Positions 28,101 to 30,480 of a DNA stretch of 41,849 nt are shown here, piece by piece. The notes beneath the pieces are model-generated. The model had not been told where the DNA came from. It did no database searches and worked only from the letters and a program-made list of their open reading frames with translations. The DNA is from Actinomadura harenae (GTDB lineage Bacteria; Actinomycetota; Actinomycetes; Streptosporangiales; Streptosporangiaceae): contig NZ_RFFG01000069.1 in assembly GCF_003696215.1 (NCBI RefSeq), positions 1 through 41,849 of the forward strand, given 5' to 3'. The translations under genes and the position numbers were made by a program. How positions within the stretch are numbered: position 1 is the stretch's first letter; every line of letters begins with the position of its first letter.

Positions 28101-28904
28101 GTCGCGGCCGGTCAGCCTGCCGAGCAGCAGTCCCCAGGCTCCCTGGACGACGGTGTTCACGGTCAGTCCGCGTGCGCGCGCGGCCTCACGGACGCGGTCG
28201 GTCGCCGCCCGGTCGAGCCGCCTGGTCACGTGGCCGGGCTGGACGGGCAGGGCGGACGCCGCGGGGCGGACGAGGGTCGGCTCGTCGAGTCCCGCGAGGG
28301 CGTCCCGCCAGGCCGCGCGGGCCGCCTCCTGATCCTGGCGGGCGAGCCAGGCGAGGTAGTCGCGGTAGGGAGGGACGGGCGGCAGGCCGGACGCGTCGCC
28401 CCCGGCCGCGTACACGCCGGACACCTCGTCGAACAGGATCGGCAGCGACCAACCGTCCATCACGATGTGGTGCATGGTGACGACGAGACGGTACGCGCGA
28501 TCCGGGAGTTTCAGCAGAAGCAGCCGGAGGAGCGGCGGCACGGAAAGGTCGAAGCCCTTCTGGAGTTCCGTTTCGGCGAGTCTCCGGACTTCGCCCCCCA
28601 CCGTGTCGGCGGGAAGTCCGGAAAGGTCCTGCTCGTGCCACGGAAGGGTGACGCCCTTCGCGACGACCTGAACCGGGCGGGGCGCTCCGGCCGGTTGCCG
28701 GAAACTCGCGCGCAGGCTCGCGTGCCGGTCCAGTACGGCCTGCCAGGAGGCGCGGAGAACCCCACTGTCCAGCGGTTCCGCTAATTCGAGGATGTGCTGG
28801 CCGACATAGATGTCGCGGGTCCGCTCGTCATATCCGGCGTGAAACAGCAGCCCTTCCTGAAGAGGGGACAGCGGCCACACATCGTCGATGCGGATCTGGT
28901 TCAT
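6423..28904 (-). CDS. Terminal NRPS, seven C-A-PCP modules plus thioesterase
   Basis: A 7493-residue megasynthase: (C-A-PCP)x7-TE. Module borders are near residues 1021, 2047, 3086, 4126, 5166, 6201 and 7247, with TE to the end. The first C domain opens with VWPLSPLQEGLLFHA (D-donor type, H145HxxxD150G), matching the E domain that ends the upstream protein. The other six open with the AQQRMWFLN L-donor type. All seven PCPs carry VGGDSLLA or a close variant (IGGDS, LGGDS), none of the pre-E type, and no E domain is present. Codes read from A4-A5: modules 1, 4 and 7 DAYHSGTAFK, modules 2 and 6 DAWTVAAVCK (Phe), module 3 DAYVLGTAFK, module 5 DAYILGTVFK (last Lys assumed from A10). ATG 28904 is preferred over GTG 28925 because GGAAGGG lies five bases before it. 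The TE marks this as the last synthetase; it follows the 3641-residue one by 130 bases. Confidence 0.96.
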   Translation of the reverse strand: MNQIRIDDVWPLSPLQEGLLFHAGYDERTRDIYVGQHILELAEPLDSGVLRASWQAVLDRHASLRASFRQPAGAPRPVQVVAKGVTLPWHEQDLSGLPADTVGGEVRRLAETELQKGFDLSVPPLLRLLLLKLPDRAYRLVVTMHHIVMDGWSLPILFDEVSGVYAAGGDASGLPPVPPYRDYLAWLARQDQEAARAAWRDALAGLDEPTLVRPAASALPVQPGHVTRRLDRAATDRVREAARARGLTVNTVVQGAWGLLLGRLTGRDDVVFGATVAGRPMELPGVERMLGLFINTVPVRVRLDPARAAAATLAELQDARSRLLAHQHLGQTEVRRAAGPAAAFDTLLVYQNYPRGLASGASGDGPDGNGLRITGAAGEDASHYPLTLVAAELDTLDLRLEYRPDVVDEPAASSLADRLTRVLEQIAADPDVRLGDVDVLVAGERELVVEEWNDTARPVVAGSLVELFEDRVRRSPDATAVVFDQHLWTYAELDARANRVARTLAERGVRGEELVGVRLERSADLVAVLLGVLKAGAAYLPIDPSYPVERIAFMIEDARPVVVVDEEFLGSLSEDDSPVEVEVSAGQLAYVIYTSGSTGVPKGVAVTHANVTDFCAASCWHDEAVQGVLVQANHAFDASTYEIWVPLLHGGRLVVVPPGEVDVWERADLIAEHGVTNVHATAGLFAAFAEQAPEMFAGVREVSTGGDVVSPVAVRTLLEAHPGLVVRTTYGPTETTAFTTHLAFTDPGQVDGVVPIGRPMDNARVYVLDEFLRPVPPEMLGELYVAGAGVARGYAGNAGLTAERFVACPFGAGGRMYRTGDLVRWTRDGLLEFAGRADDQVKIRGFRVEPAEIEAVLTTHERVTNATVLAREDQPGSKQLVAYVVAEASADELREHLAAKLADHMVPAAIVVLDELPVTVNGKVDRAALPAPDFAGLVGGRGPATVTEEILCGLFAEVLGLESVGAEDAFFAVGGDSLLAMRLIARVRAVLRTEVSIRDLFDQPTVAGLARLVDAGHGEARPPLAVRERPESVPLSYAQQRMWFLNRLEEAETGTAYNMPLALRLSGDLDVAALEAALGDVADRHESLRTVFPESDGVPRQEILDGPSGRPVLAVDQVTEDALENAIAAEAGRRFEVERELPWRARLLALSGDESEYVLVVVAHHIAVDGWSMGVLARDLSTAYAARRSGSVPGWTSLPVQYADYALWQREVLGELGDPDSLISAQLGHWREALDGAPEELPLPVDRTRSATPSFRGGVVPLETGAAVHAGLVEVAQRHGVTMFMVVQAALASVLSRLGGGTDIPLGTAVAGRGDAALEGLTGFFLNTLVLRTDVSGDPTFAELLGRVREADLGAFAHQDLPFERLVEDLNPVRSLSRHPLFQVALNLQGTAQIELSWNLPGVVVRPVHSDAAMAARFDLAVELGERRDERGAPAGLGGVIEFAADLFDEETVRTIAERLVRVLEQVSADPKRRVGELEVLSPGERRRLVADWNDTAREVAAGSVPELFAAQVRRSPDVVAVESGDVRWTYAELDARANRVARTLIERGVGREDLVAIRLGRSADLVAVILGVVKAGAAYLPIDPSYPAERIAFMLSDAAPALVADEDFVASLNGDDSPFEIKVPAGQLAYVIYTSGSTGVPKGVGVSHRGVASLAAWQAELFSVRQGSRVAQMAALGFDAAFWELCMALLSGATLLLADAEVLLADASVTHVTAPPSLLATVDELPKALENLVVAGEACPPGLVERWAPGRRMFNAYGPTESTVCATMSAPLAPGAPVSIGGPIWNTSVYVLDETLRPVPPGVTGELYIAGPSLARGYVGRVGLTAERFVACPFEPGARMYRTGDLVRWTAAGELVFAGRADDQVKLRGFRVELGEIESVLARHAAVSQAAVVVREDQPGVRRLVAYVTGGDAEELREYVAGRLPDYMVPAAFVTLDEFPMTANGKLDRAALPAPDRTAGPSGSRAPATAAEEILCGLFAEVLGLESVGAEDSFFAIGGDSLLAIRLIVRVRSVLETELTIRELFAAPTPAELARSLPEETTRPGRLALTARERPERIPLSFAQQRMWFLNRLEEAGNAAAYNVTLALRLTGDLDVTAMRAALGDMADRHESLRTVFPDVEGVPHQRILTGAAGRPRFGVDRVEPNDLEPVLAAEADRPFDLGRDLPWRARLFVLSPTESVLLLVAHHIVVDGRSMGVLAQDLTRAYSARSSGRLPDWAPLPVQYADYALWQREVLGELGDPGSLISEQLAYWREALAGAPEELVLPTDRPRPAESSFRGAAVPVRLDAEVHARLLDVAQRHGVTMFMVAQAALGMLLARVGAGPDVPIGTAVAGRGDAALENLAGFFINTLVLRTDVTGDPTFTELLGRVRDIDLSAYSHQDLPFEGLVEELNPARSLARHPLFQIMLGVDTNARGPEPWELPGLRAEALPPAENLVAKFDLTVSLTEERDRDGTPAGVGGEILYAVDLFDEASARDLAGRFVRVLEQVVADPDARVGDLEILTPGERQLVVDDWNDTARPVVTGSLVELFEERARRAPGATSVVFGPHRWTYAELDARANRVAQTLRARGVGREDLVGIRLDRSPDLIAALLGVVKAGAAYLPIDPSYPAERIAFMLADARPVVVVDEEFLDALSTDETPVEVEISAGQLAYVIYTSGSTGTPKGVAVTHANVADFCDDAAWRDEVLERTLVQANHAFDASTYEIWAPLLRGGRLVVVPSGEVDVRERAALVAEHRVSHVVAPSGLFAALAEQAPEMFTGVREVLTGGDVVSPIAVRTLLDTHPDLVVRTTYGPTETTAFTTQLPLTAPGRLDGIVPMGRPMDNARAYVLDEYLRPVPPGVTGELYVAGSGVARGYIGKSALSAERFVACPFGSGGRMYRTGDLVRWTRDGLLVFAGRADDQVKIRGFRVELAEIESVLAAHDAVSQVVVLAREDQPGTKRLVAYLVADASAETLREHTAAKLPDYMVPAAFVVLDEFPVTTNGKVDRAALPIPGFAGLVASRGPATATEEILCGLFAEVLGLESVGAEDSFFAVGGDSLLAMRLIARVRAVTGTEVTIRELFAEPTVAAVARLADGERDGARAALTARERPGVVPLSFAQQRMWFLNRLENAGAQAAYNVPMALRLSGDLDVATLEAALGDVADRHESLRTVFPETDGVPRQEILDGPPGRPSLVVEHLGEEALADALQAEMGHRFDVERELPWRTRLFVLSQDESVLVVVAHHIAVDGWSMGVLARDLSTAYAARRSGTAPGWTPLTAQYADYALWQREVLGDPDDPDSLITEQLAHWREALAGAPEELALPTDRPRPATATFEGGSVELHVPEEAHRRLAAVARHHGVTMFMVAQAALGMLLARLGAGPDVPIGTAVAGRGDAALENLAGFFVNTLVLRTDVSGDPTFTEVLGRVREADLAAYSHQDLPFEGLVEELNPARSLARHPLFQVMLTLQNLPRSEEPTALAGLRVRPLAHEEEAASAAKFDLSFSLAEHRDDHGAAAGMWGGLQYAVDLFDERTARTIADRFVRVLTQLSADPDLRVGELDLLSADERDHLLVRWNDTARPAPDGSLADLFEARARRSPEAVAAVFGDERWTYAGLDARANRIARTLRARGAGREDLVGIRLDRSPDLVAALLGTLKAGAAYLPIDPSYPAERIAFMLEDARPVVVVDEEFLDALSTDETPVGVEVSPDQLAYVIYTSGSTGVPKGVAVTHANVADFCAASCWHDEALQRVLVQANHAFDASTYEIWVPLLRGGRLVIVPSGEVDVQERAALVAEHGVTNVHATAGLFAALAEQAPEMFAGVREVSTGGDVVSPEAVRTLLETHPGLVVRTTYGPTETTAFTTHLAFTDPDEANGVVPIGRPMDNARAYVLDEYLRPVPAGVTGELYVAGSGVARGYIGNAALSAERFVACPFDPASRMYRTGDLVRWTRDGLLEFAGRADDQVKIRGFRVEPAEIEAVLTACDTVGRATVMVREDQPGVKRLVAYATAAATPGELREHLAARLPEHLVPAAVVVLDELPVTVNGKVDRAALPAPDFAAHGAARTPATAAEEILCGLFAEVLGLDTVGADDSFFALGGDSLLAMRLISRARAVLREDVGIREFFAEPTAAGMARVIDGGRGVVRTALTARERPDVVPLSFAQQRMWFLNRLEAAGAGAAYNMPLALRLSGDLDVAALEAALGDVADRHQSLRTIFPAVDGIPRQEIVDGAAGRPVLAVGGVAEDRLAEALAEETGRGFDVERELPWRARLLELPGAEHVLVLVAHHIAADGWSMGVLARDLTAAYAARSSGEAPDWAPLPVQYADYALWQRDVLGDPRDPESPISAQLDFWRGALAGAPEELALPTDRPRPAEASFRGALVPLELGADVHARLVEVARRRGVTLFMVAQAALAALLSRLGAGRDVPIGTPMAGRADVALEDLAGFFVNTLVLRTDVSGDPTFADLLGRVQEADLAAYAHQDLPFERLVEELNPERSLARHPIFQVTLTLENLARGRRDWELPGLRVRPLAQGDDDTAAAKFDLSVTLGERRDENGAPAGIGGEILYALDLFDEGTARLLAGRFARVLEQVAADPDVRVGDLEVLTPGERELVVDDWNDTARPVVAGSLVELFEERVRRSPDATAVVFGDVRWTYAELDARANRVARTLAERGVRGEDLVGVRLERSADLIAALLGVVKAGAAYVPIDPSYPAERIAFMIEDARPVVVVDEEFLGSLSEDETPAGVEVSAGQLAYVIYTSGSTGVPKGVAVTHGNVAEACADREFRDEVLERTLVQANHAFDASTYEIWAPLLHGGRLVVVPSGEVDVQERAALVAGHDVTHVIAPSGLFAALAEQAPEMFTGVREVLTGGDVVSPAAVRGLLEAHPGLAVRTTYGPTETTVFTTQLALTDASRVDGVVPIGRPTDNARAYVLDEFLRPVPPGVTGELYVAGTGVARGYVGKAALSAERFVACPFGPAGRMYRTGDLVRWTGDGLLEFAGRADDQVKIRGFRVEPAEIEAVLAAHEAVRRVAVVVREDQPGVKRLVAYMVGSGADELRRHAAERLPEYMVPSAFVPLDELPVTVNGKVDRAALPAPDLAGLVGGRGPATATEEILCGLFAEILGLDTVGAEASFFAVGGDSLLAMRLIARVRAVTGTEVSIRELFAEPTAAAVARLVDGEGDGVQAALTARERPGTVPLSYAQQRMWFLNQLEAAGAGAAYNMPFALRMSGDLDVAALEAALGDVADRHESLRTVFPESGGVPRQEILQGASGRPELVVRRIAGDELASALSAEVRKGFELPRELPWRTVLFELPDSEHVLVAVAHHIAVDGWSMGVLARDLGIAYGARRAGDAPGWEPLPVQYADYALWQRDVLGDLDDPDSRISGQLGYWRRALAGIPDELSIPFDRPRPQERSFEGRAVPLGLPPRVHGRLTEVAQRSGTTMFMVMQAALAVVLSKLGAGTDVPIGTAVAGRGDAALEDLAGFFLNTLVLRTDMSGDPTFVELLGRVREADLGAFAHQDLPFERLVEDLNPVRSLSRHPLFQVSLTLQNLGGSGDSGWELPGLQVEPLRADEMVAARFDLSVTLGERRDEAGRPAGVGGELLYAVDLFDEETVRTIAERFVRVLEQVSADPAKRVGELEVLSSREHRRLAVEWNDTAREVVAGSVPELFAAQVARTPDAVAVESGDVRWTYAELDARANRVARTLIERGVGREDLVAIRLGRSADLVAVILGVVKAGAAYLPVDPSYPAERIAFMLSDAAPAVVVEAGFLDTLSQDDTPVDLAISPGQLAYVIYTSGSTGVPKGVGVSHRGVASLAAWQAASFGVGTGSRVAQMAALGFDAAFWELCMALLSGATLLLGEADRMPPRGRFDDLLADLNATHVTVPPSLLATAEDLPDALENLVVAGEVCPPGLVERWAPGRRMFNAYGPTESTVCATMSAPLAPGAPVSIGGPIWNTSVYVLDDALRPVAPGVIGELYIAGPSLARGYVGRVGLTAERFVACPFEPGSRMYRTGDLVRWTATGELVFAGRADDQVKLRGFRVELGEIENVLSAHPDVDQVAVLAREDQPGVVRLVAYVTGGGAGELREYAAGRLPEYMVPAAFVTLDEFPVTANGKLDRAALPAPDFVGPGVGRAPATATEEILSGLFAEVLGVESVGAEDSFFAIGGDSLLAIRLIVRVRSVLETELTIRELFAAPTVAELARLVDDARASDVRMALTARERPEVIPLSYAQQRMWFLNRLEEAGAGAAYNVPLTMRLSGDLDVAAMEAALGDVADRHESLRTVLPYVDGAPRQEIRTGAAGRPRLTVTRLDEADLGAALMDEVGRGFDLVAELPWRARLFVLSPTESVLAVVAHHIVVDGWSMGVLARDVGRAYTARRDGGLPDWEPLPVQYADYALWQREVLGELGDPDSLISEQLAYWREALAGAPEELTLPADRPRPPESSFEGGSVPLRVSAEAHARLLEVAREQGATMFMVAQAAVAVLLARVGAGTDVPLGTAVAGRGDSALEGLAGFFVNTLVLRTDVSGDPTFGDLVARVRETDLAAYAHQDLPFERLVEEVNPARSLARHPLFQVMLTLHNLPQAVAPWELPGLSVRPVQTDDTLAARFDLSVILAEQRDDRGDPAGLLGGVHYAADLFDEATAARLADRLAAVLEQVAADPGLRAGEVEILSAGERDRLLGEWNDTGRPVPRASLTELFERQAARTPEAVAAVFRDVPVTYAELDARANRVAHGLLERGVGHGDMVGVLMERSADLVAVLLGVLKTGAAYLPLDAAHPEDRLRTVLAESGAPLVVTDEARADHPLLTGGTRIGTPRASALLGTGDDTAPGVPIPPDSAAYVIYTSGSTGVPKGVLVTHANVVDFALSSCWTGDALERVLVQANHAFDASTYEIWAPLLHGGRLVIVPSGELDVQERAALVAEHGVTNVHATAGLFAALAEQAPEMFAGVREVSTGGDVVSPIAVRALLEAHPGLVVRTTYGPTETTAFTTHLAFAEPGRVDGTVPLGVPMDNARAYVLDEFLRPVPAGVTGELYIAGAGLARGYVGRTALTAERFVACPFGLGERMYRTGDLVRWTDDGLLVFAGRADDQVKIRGFRVEPGEVEAVLAGHDGVSRVAVVVREDRPGTRRLVAYVSGGGAEGLREYAAGRLPEYMVPAAFVTLDEFPVTANGKLDRAALPAPDLAGRSVGRAPATATEEILSGLFAEVLGVESVGAEDSFFAIGGDSLLAIRLIARVRAVLDVEVGIRELFSAPTVAELAEVITGGDRPGAVEGLLPLRAEGGRPPLFLVHPGNGLGWQYAALARGLPEGRPVYAIQARGLDGSAGDELPRGMDEMAAEYAERIREVQPEGPYHLAGWSFGGVAAHAVATRLREAGERVELLAVLDGYPFQRRAESGMVRVAAPLAVPDAAGERHVADALAAVARVSENNMRLREEHTPGRFDGDMLLVVATEDRPDHLPADAAPEAWRPHVGGRLDVHRVAAGHHGLLDGDALGEIARLLRDRLGD
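7165..10300 (-). other. NRPS module 7 (C-A-PCP), code DAYHSGTAFK
   Basis: C domain with HHIVVDGWS near 9860-9885; A domain about 7405-8866; PCP near 7265-7290. The half of the A domain before A3 (LPLDAAHPEDRL, then a longer linker with TGGTRIGTP) is unlike that of modules 1-6, while the core after A3 is nearly that of modules 1 and 4. The domain therefore looks chimeric. The substrate is unassigned and predicted identical to that of modules 1 and 4. Confidence 0.85.
11059..11257. repeat. Block in module 6 shared with module 2 (A5-A6 side)
   Basis: This stretch is nearly identical to 23521-23719 in module 2. It covers the region downstream of A5 in the two Phe-type adenylation domains. The offset to module 2 is 12462 here but 12435 on the other side of the 27-bp gap. 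Confidence 0.75.
11671..11913. repeat. Block in module 6 shared with module 2 (A2-A3 side)
   Basis: A 243-bp stretch almost identical to 24106-24348 in module 2; I saw a single difference by eye. Such identity at silent positions implies recent duplication or gene conversion between the Phe modules. Confidence 0.75.
13405..16525 (-). other. NRPS module 5 (C-A-PCP), code DAYILGTVFK
   Basis: C domain with HHIAADGWS near 16075-16105; A domain about 13678-15082; PCP near 13545. The pocket differs from module 3 only by Ile for Val at 278 and Val for Ala at 330. It is likely hydrophobic; I cannot name the residue. Confidence 0.85.
16525..19645 (-). other. NRPS module 4 (C-A-PCP), code DAYHSGTAFK
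   Basis: C domain with HHIAVDGWS near 19195-19225; A domain about 16798-18205; PCP near 16655-16675. The code is identical to modules 1 and 7, so the same residue should be inserted three times. Confidence 0.85.
19645..22762 (-). other. NRPS module 3 (C-A-PCP), code DAYVLGTAFK
   Basis: C domain near 22315-22340 reads HHIVVDGRS: the catalytic His and Asp are kept, but the Trp after DG is Arg, unlike every other C domain here. A domain about 19918-21325; PCP near 19785. The substrate is unassigned. Confidence 0.85.
22762..25840 (-). other. NRPS module 2 (C-A-PCP), predicted Phe, shortened A domain
   Basis: C domain with HHIAVDGWS near 25385-25410; A domain about 23042-24400 with code DAWTVAAVCK; PCP near 22900. 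Compared with module 6 it lacks 27 bases (nine codons, DRMPPRGRF region) between A4 and A5, around 23785-23815. It is the shortest module of the seven. Confidence 0.85.
25840..28904 (-). other. NRPS module 1 (D-donor C, A, PCP), code DAYHSGTAFK
   Basis: The C domain (28904 to about 27560) has the VWPLSPLQEGLLFH opening and HHIVMDGWS near 28450-28475. A domain about 26118-27525; PCP near 25975. It takes the chain from the upstream E-terminated synthetase. Confidence 0.85.
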
Positions 28905-28948
28905 CAGCGCCCTTCCGCCGCACACGCATTACTTTCATCGAAAGACAT
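28904..28948 (-). CDS. Possible 14-codon leader ORF overlapping the NRPS start
   Basis: ATG at 28946-28948 opens MSFDESNACAAEGR and stops with TGA sharing one base with the NRPS ATG (TGATG). An in-frame TAG five codons upstream means no longer form exists. It contains the NRPS Shine-Dalgarno, so its translation could couple or gate NRPS initiation. No good ribosome binding site precedes it. MSFDES only faintly recalls an MbtH start, so it may be chance. Confidence 0.25.
   Translation of the reverse strand: MSFDESNACAAEGR
28910..28916 (-). promoter_or_regulatory. Ribosome binding site of the terminal NRPS
   Basis: GGAAGGG on the minus strand lies five bases before the ATG at 28904. It favours this start over the GTG at 28925, which has no comparable site. 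Confidence 0.65.
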
Positions 28949-29015
28949 ACGTGGCGGACTCTACCAAGCCCGCACGAGGCGGAAGGGCTGTCCAAATGCG
29001 CAATACGAATGGGCT

Positions 29016-29031
29016 GCCGGACCCGTCCGGC
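29016..29031 (-). terminator. Small hairpin after the 3641-residue NRPS
   Basis: GCCGGA / TCCGGC with a CCCG loop lies four bases past the stop codon. The six-bp stem is too weak to be a firm terminator. The rest of this 130-bp gap holds only the mini-ORF and ribosome binding site; I see no clear promoter, so the NRPS genes are probably one transcript. Confidence 0.25.
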
Positions 29032-29034
29032 GGC

Positions 29035-30480
29035 TCAGCCGAATTCGCCCGCGAGTCCCGACTGGAGTTCGTCGATCTGGTCCTGGCCGAGCGACACCAG
29101 GGTGAAGTCGGACGGCGTGTGGCCCCCGCCGCCCTCGGCGGCGTGCGCGGCGAGGCCGCCGAGCATGGCGGCCCAGCGGTCCGCGAGGTCGTCCAGGCCG
29201 GCGCGGGTGAACAGGTCGGCGCCGCCGCTCAGGGCGAGGGTCAGCCGGGGGCCTTCGGGAAGGTCGTGGACGAGGCCGCCCGCCTCCAGCGCGTGGGTCG
29301 CGCTCATGCCCGGGTCCGTCCCGCCGCCGAGCGCCGTCACCCCGGCGGGCTGCCAGGGGCCCGGCGCGCCCGACGTCTCGGCGGCGAACCGGCCCAGGTA
29401 GTTGAAGGCGAGCCGGGGAACGGGCAACCGGGCCATGGCCTCCGCCGTCCGCGGGTTGAGGCGGCGCAGCAGCCCGTAGCCGAGCCCGTCCGCCGGGACG
29501 GCCCGCAACTGCTCCTTCACCCGCTTGACCAGGGCGCCCGCCGCGTGGCCTCCGGCTCGCACGGAGGCGTGGTCGAGCACTCCGGGGTCCAGCCGGACGG
29601 GGTGGAGGTCGGTGAACCAGCCGACGGTGCGGGCGAGGTCCATGTCGGGCGCGAGCGGCTCGCGGCCGTGCCCCTCCAGGTCCACCAAGACACCGCCGGT
29701 CAGGTCGCGGCCGTCGTGGTGGCGGCGGCGCTCGCCGAGCGCGGCGACGAGCCCCGCCAGCAGCACGTCCTCGATGCCCGCGTGGAAGGCCGCGGGGACC
29801 CGGGTGAGCAGCGCCGCCGTCACCTCCGCGGGGACCACCGCCGTCGTCCGCACGGACCCGGGGCCGCCGGCCGGCCGCGGTGGAGCGGCGTCGAACAGGG
29901 CGGCGGGGCCGTCCAGCATCCGCTCCCACAGCGGGAGTTCGGCGACGCGGGCCGGGTCCTCCGCCTGTTCCACCAGCCCTTGGGACCAGCGGCGGAACGA
30001 GGTCGGCACCGGTTCCAGTTCCGTCCCGGCGTAGGCGGCGGCCAGGTCGGGCAGCAGGATCCGCCAGGACACCCCGTCGACCACCAGGTGGTGGACGGCG
30101 AGCAGGACGCGCCCGGGCCGGTCCGGGCCCGCGTCGAACCACACCGCCTGGAGCATGGTCCCGGCGCGCGGGTCGAGCCGTCCCATCGCCGCGCGCACCG
30201 GCGCGCCGTCCGCCAGTTCGGCGAGGTCGGCGCGGCGGACGAGGCCGGACGCGGGAACCGTTCCGGCGGGCGGGACGACGAGCCGGTCCGCCGCGCCGTC
30301 CAGCCGCGCCCGCAGCATGTCGTGCCGGTCGAGCAGCGCCTGCACGGCCGTCACCAGCCGGTCCAGGTCCAGCCCGGCGGGGGCGGTCACCAGCATCGTC
30401 TGGCAGAAGGTCCCGGTCAGCGCCGCCGCCCCGGCGCGTTCGGCGGTGTCACGCATGACCGGGGTCAGCGGCAGCTCGCC
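29035..30480 (-). other. Epimerization domain ending the three-module NRPS
   Basis: A complete E domain of about 480 residues. HHLVVDGVSWR carries the catalytic His and LEGHGRE the catalytic Glu. FNYLGRF is intact and without an insert. It converts the PCP-bound residue of module 3 to the D form, in agreement with the D-donor C domain that opens the next protein. Confidence 0.9.

Noticed and set aside
28905..28925. GTG start adding seven residues to the terminal NRPS
   Set aside because: The ATG at 28904 has GGAAGGG at the right distance and begins close to the conserved C-domain opening. The GTG lacks such a site.
28904..28948. Mini-ORF as a truncated MbtH gene
   Set aside because: Only MSF-D is reminiscent; none of the conserved Trp or Pro positions of MbtH follow, and the frame ends after 14 codons.
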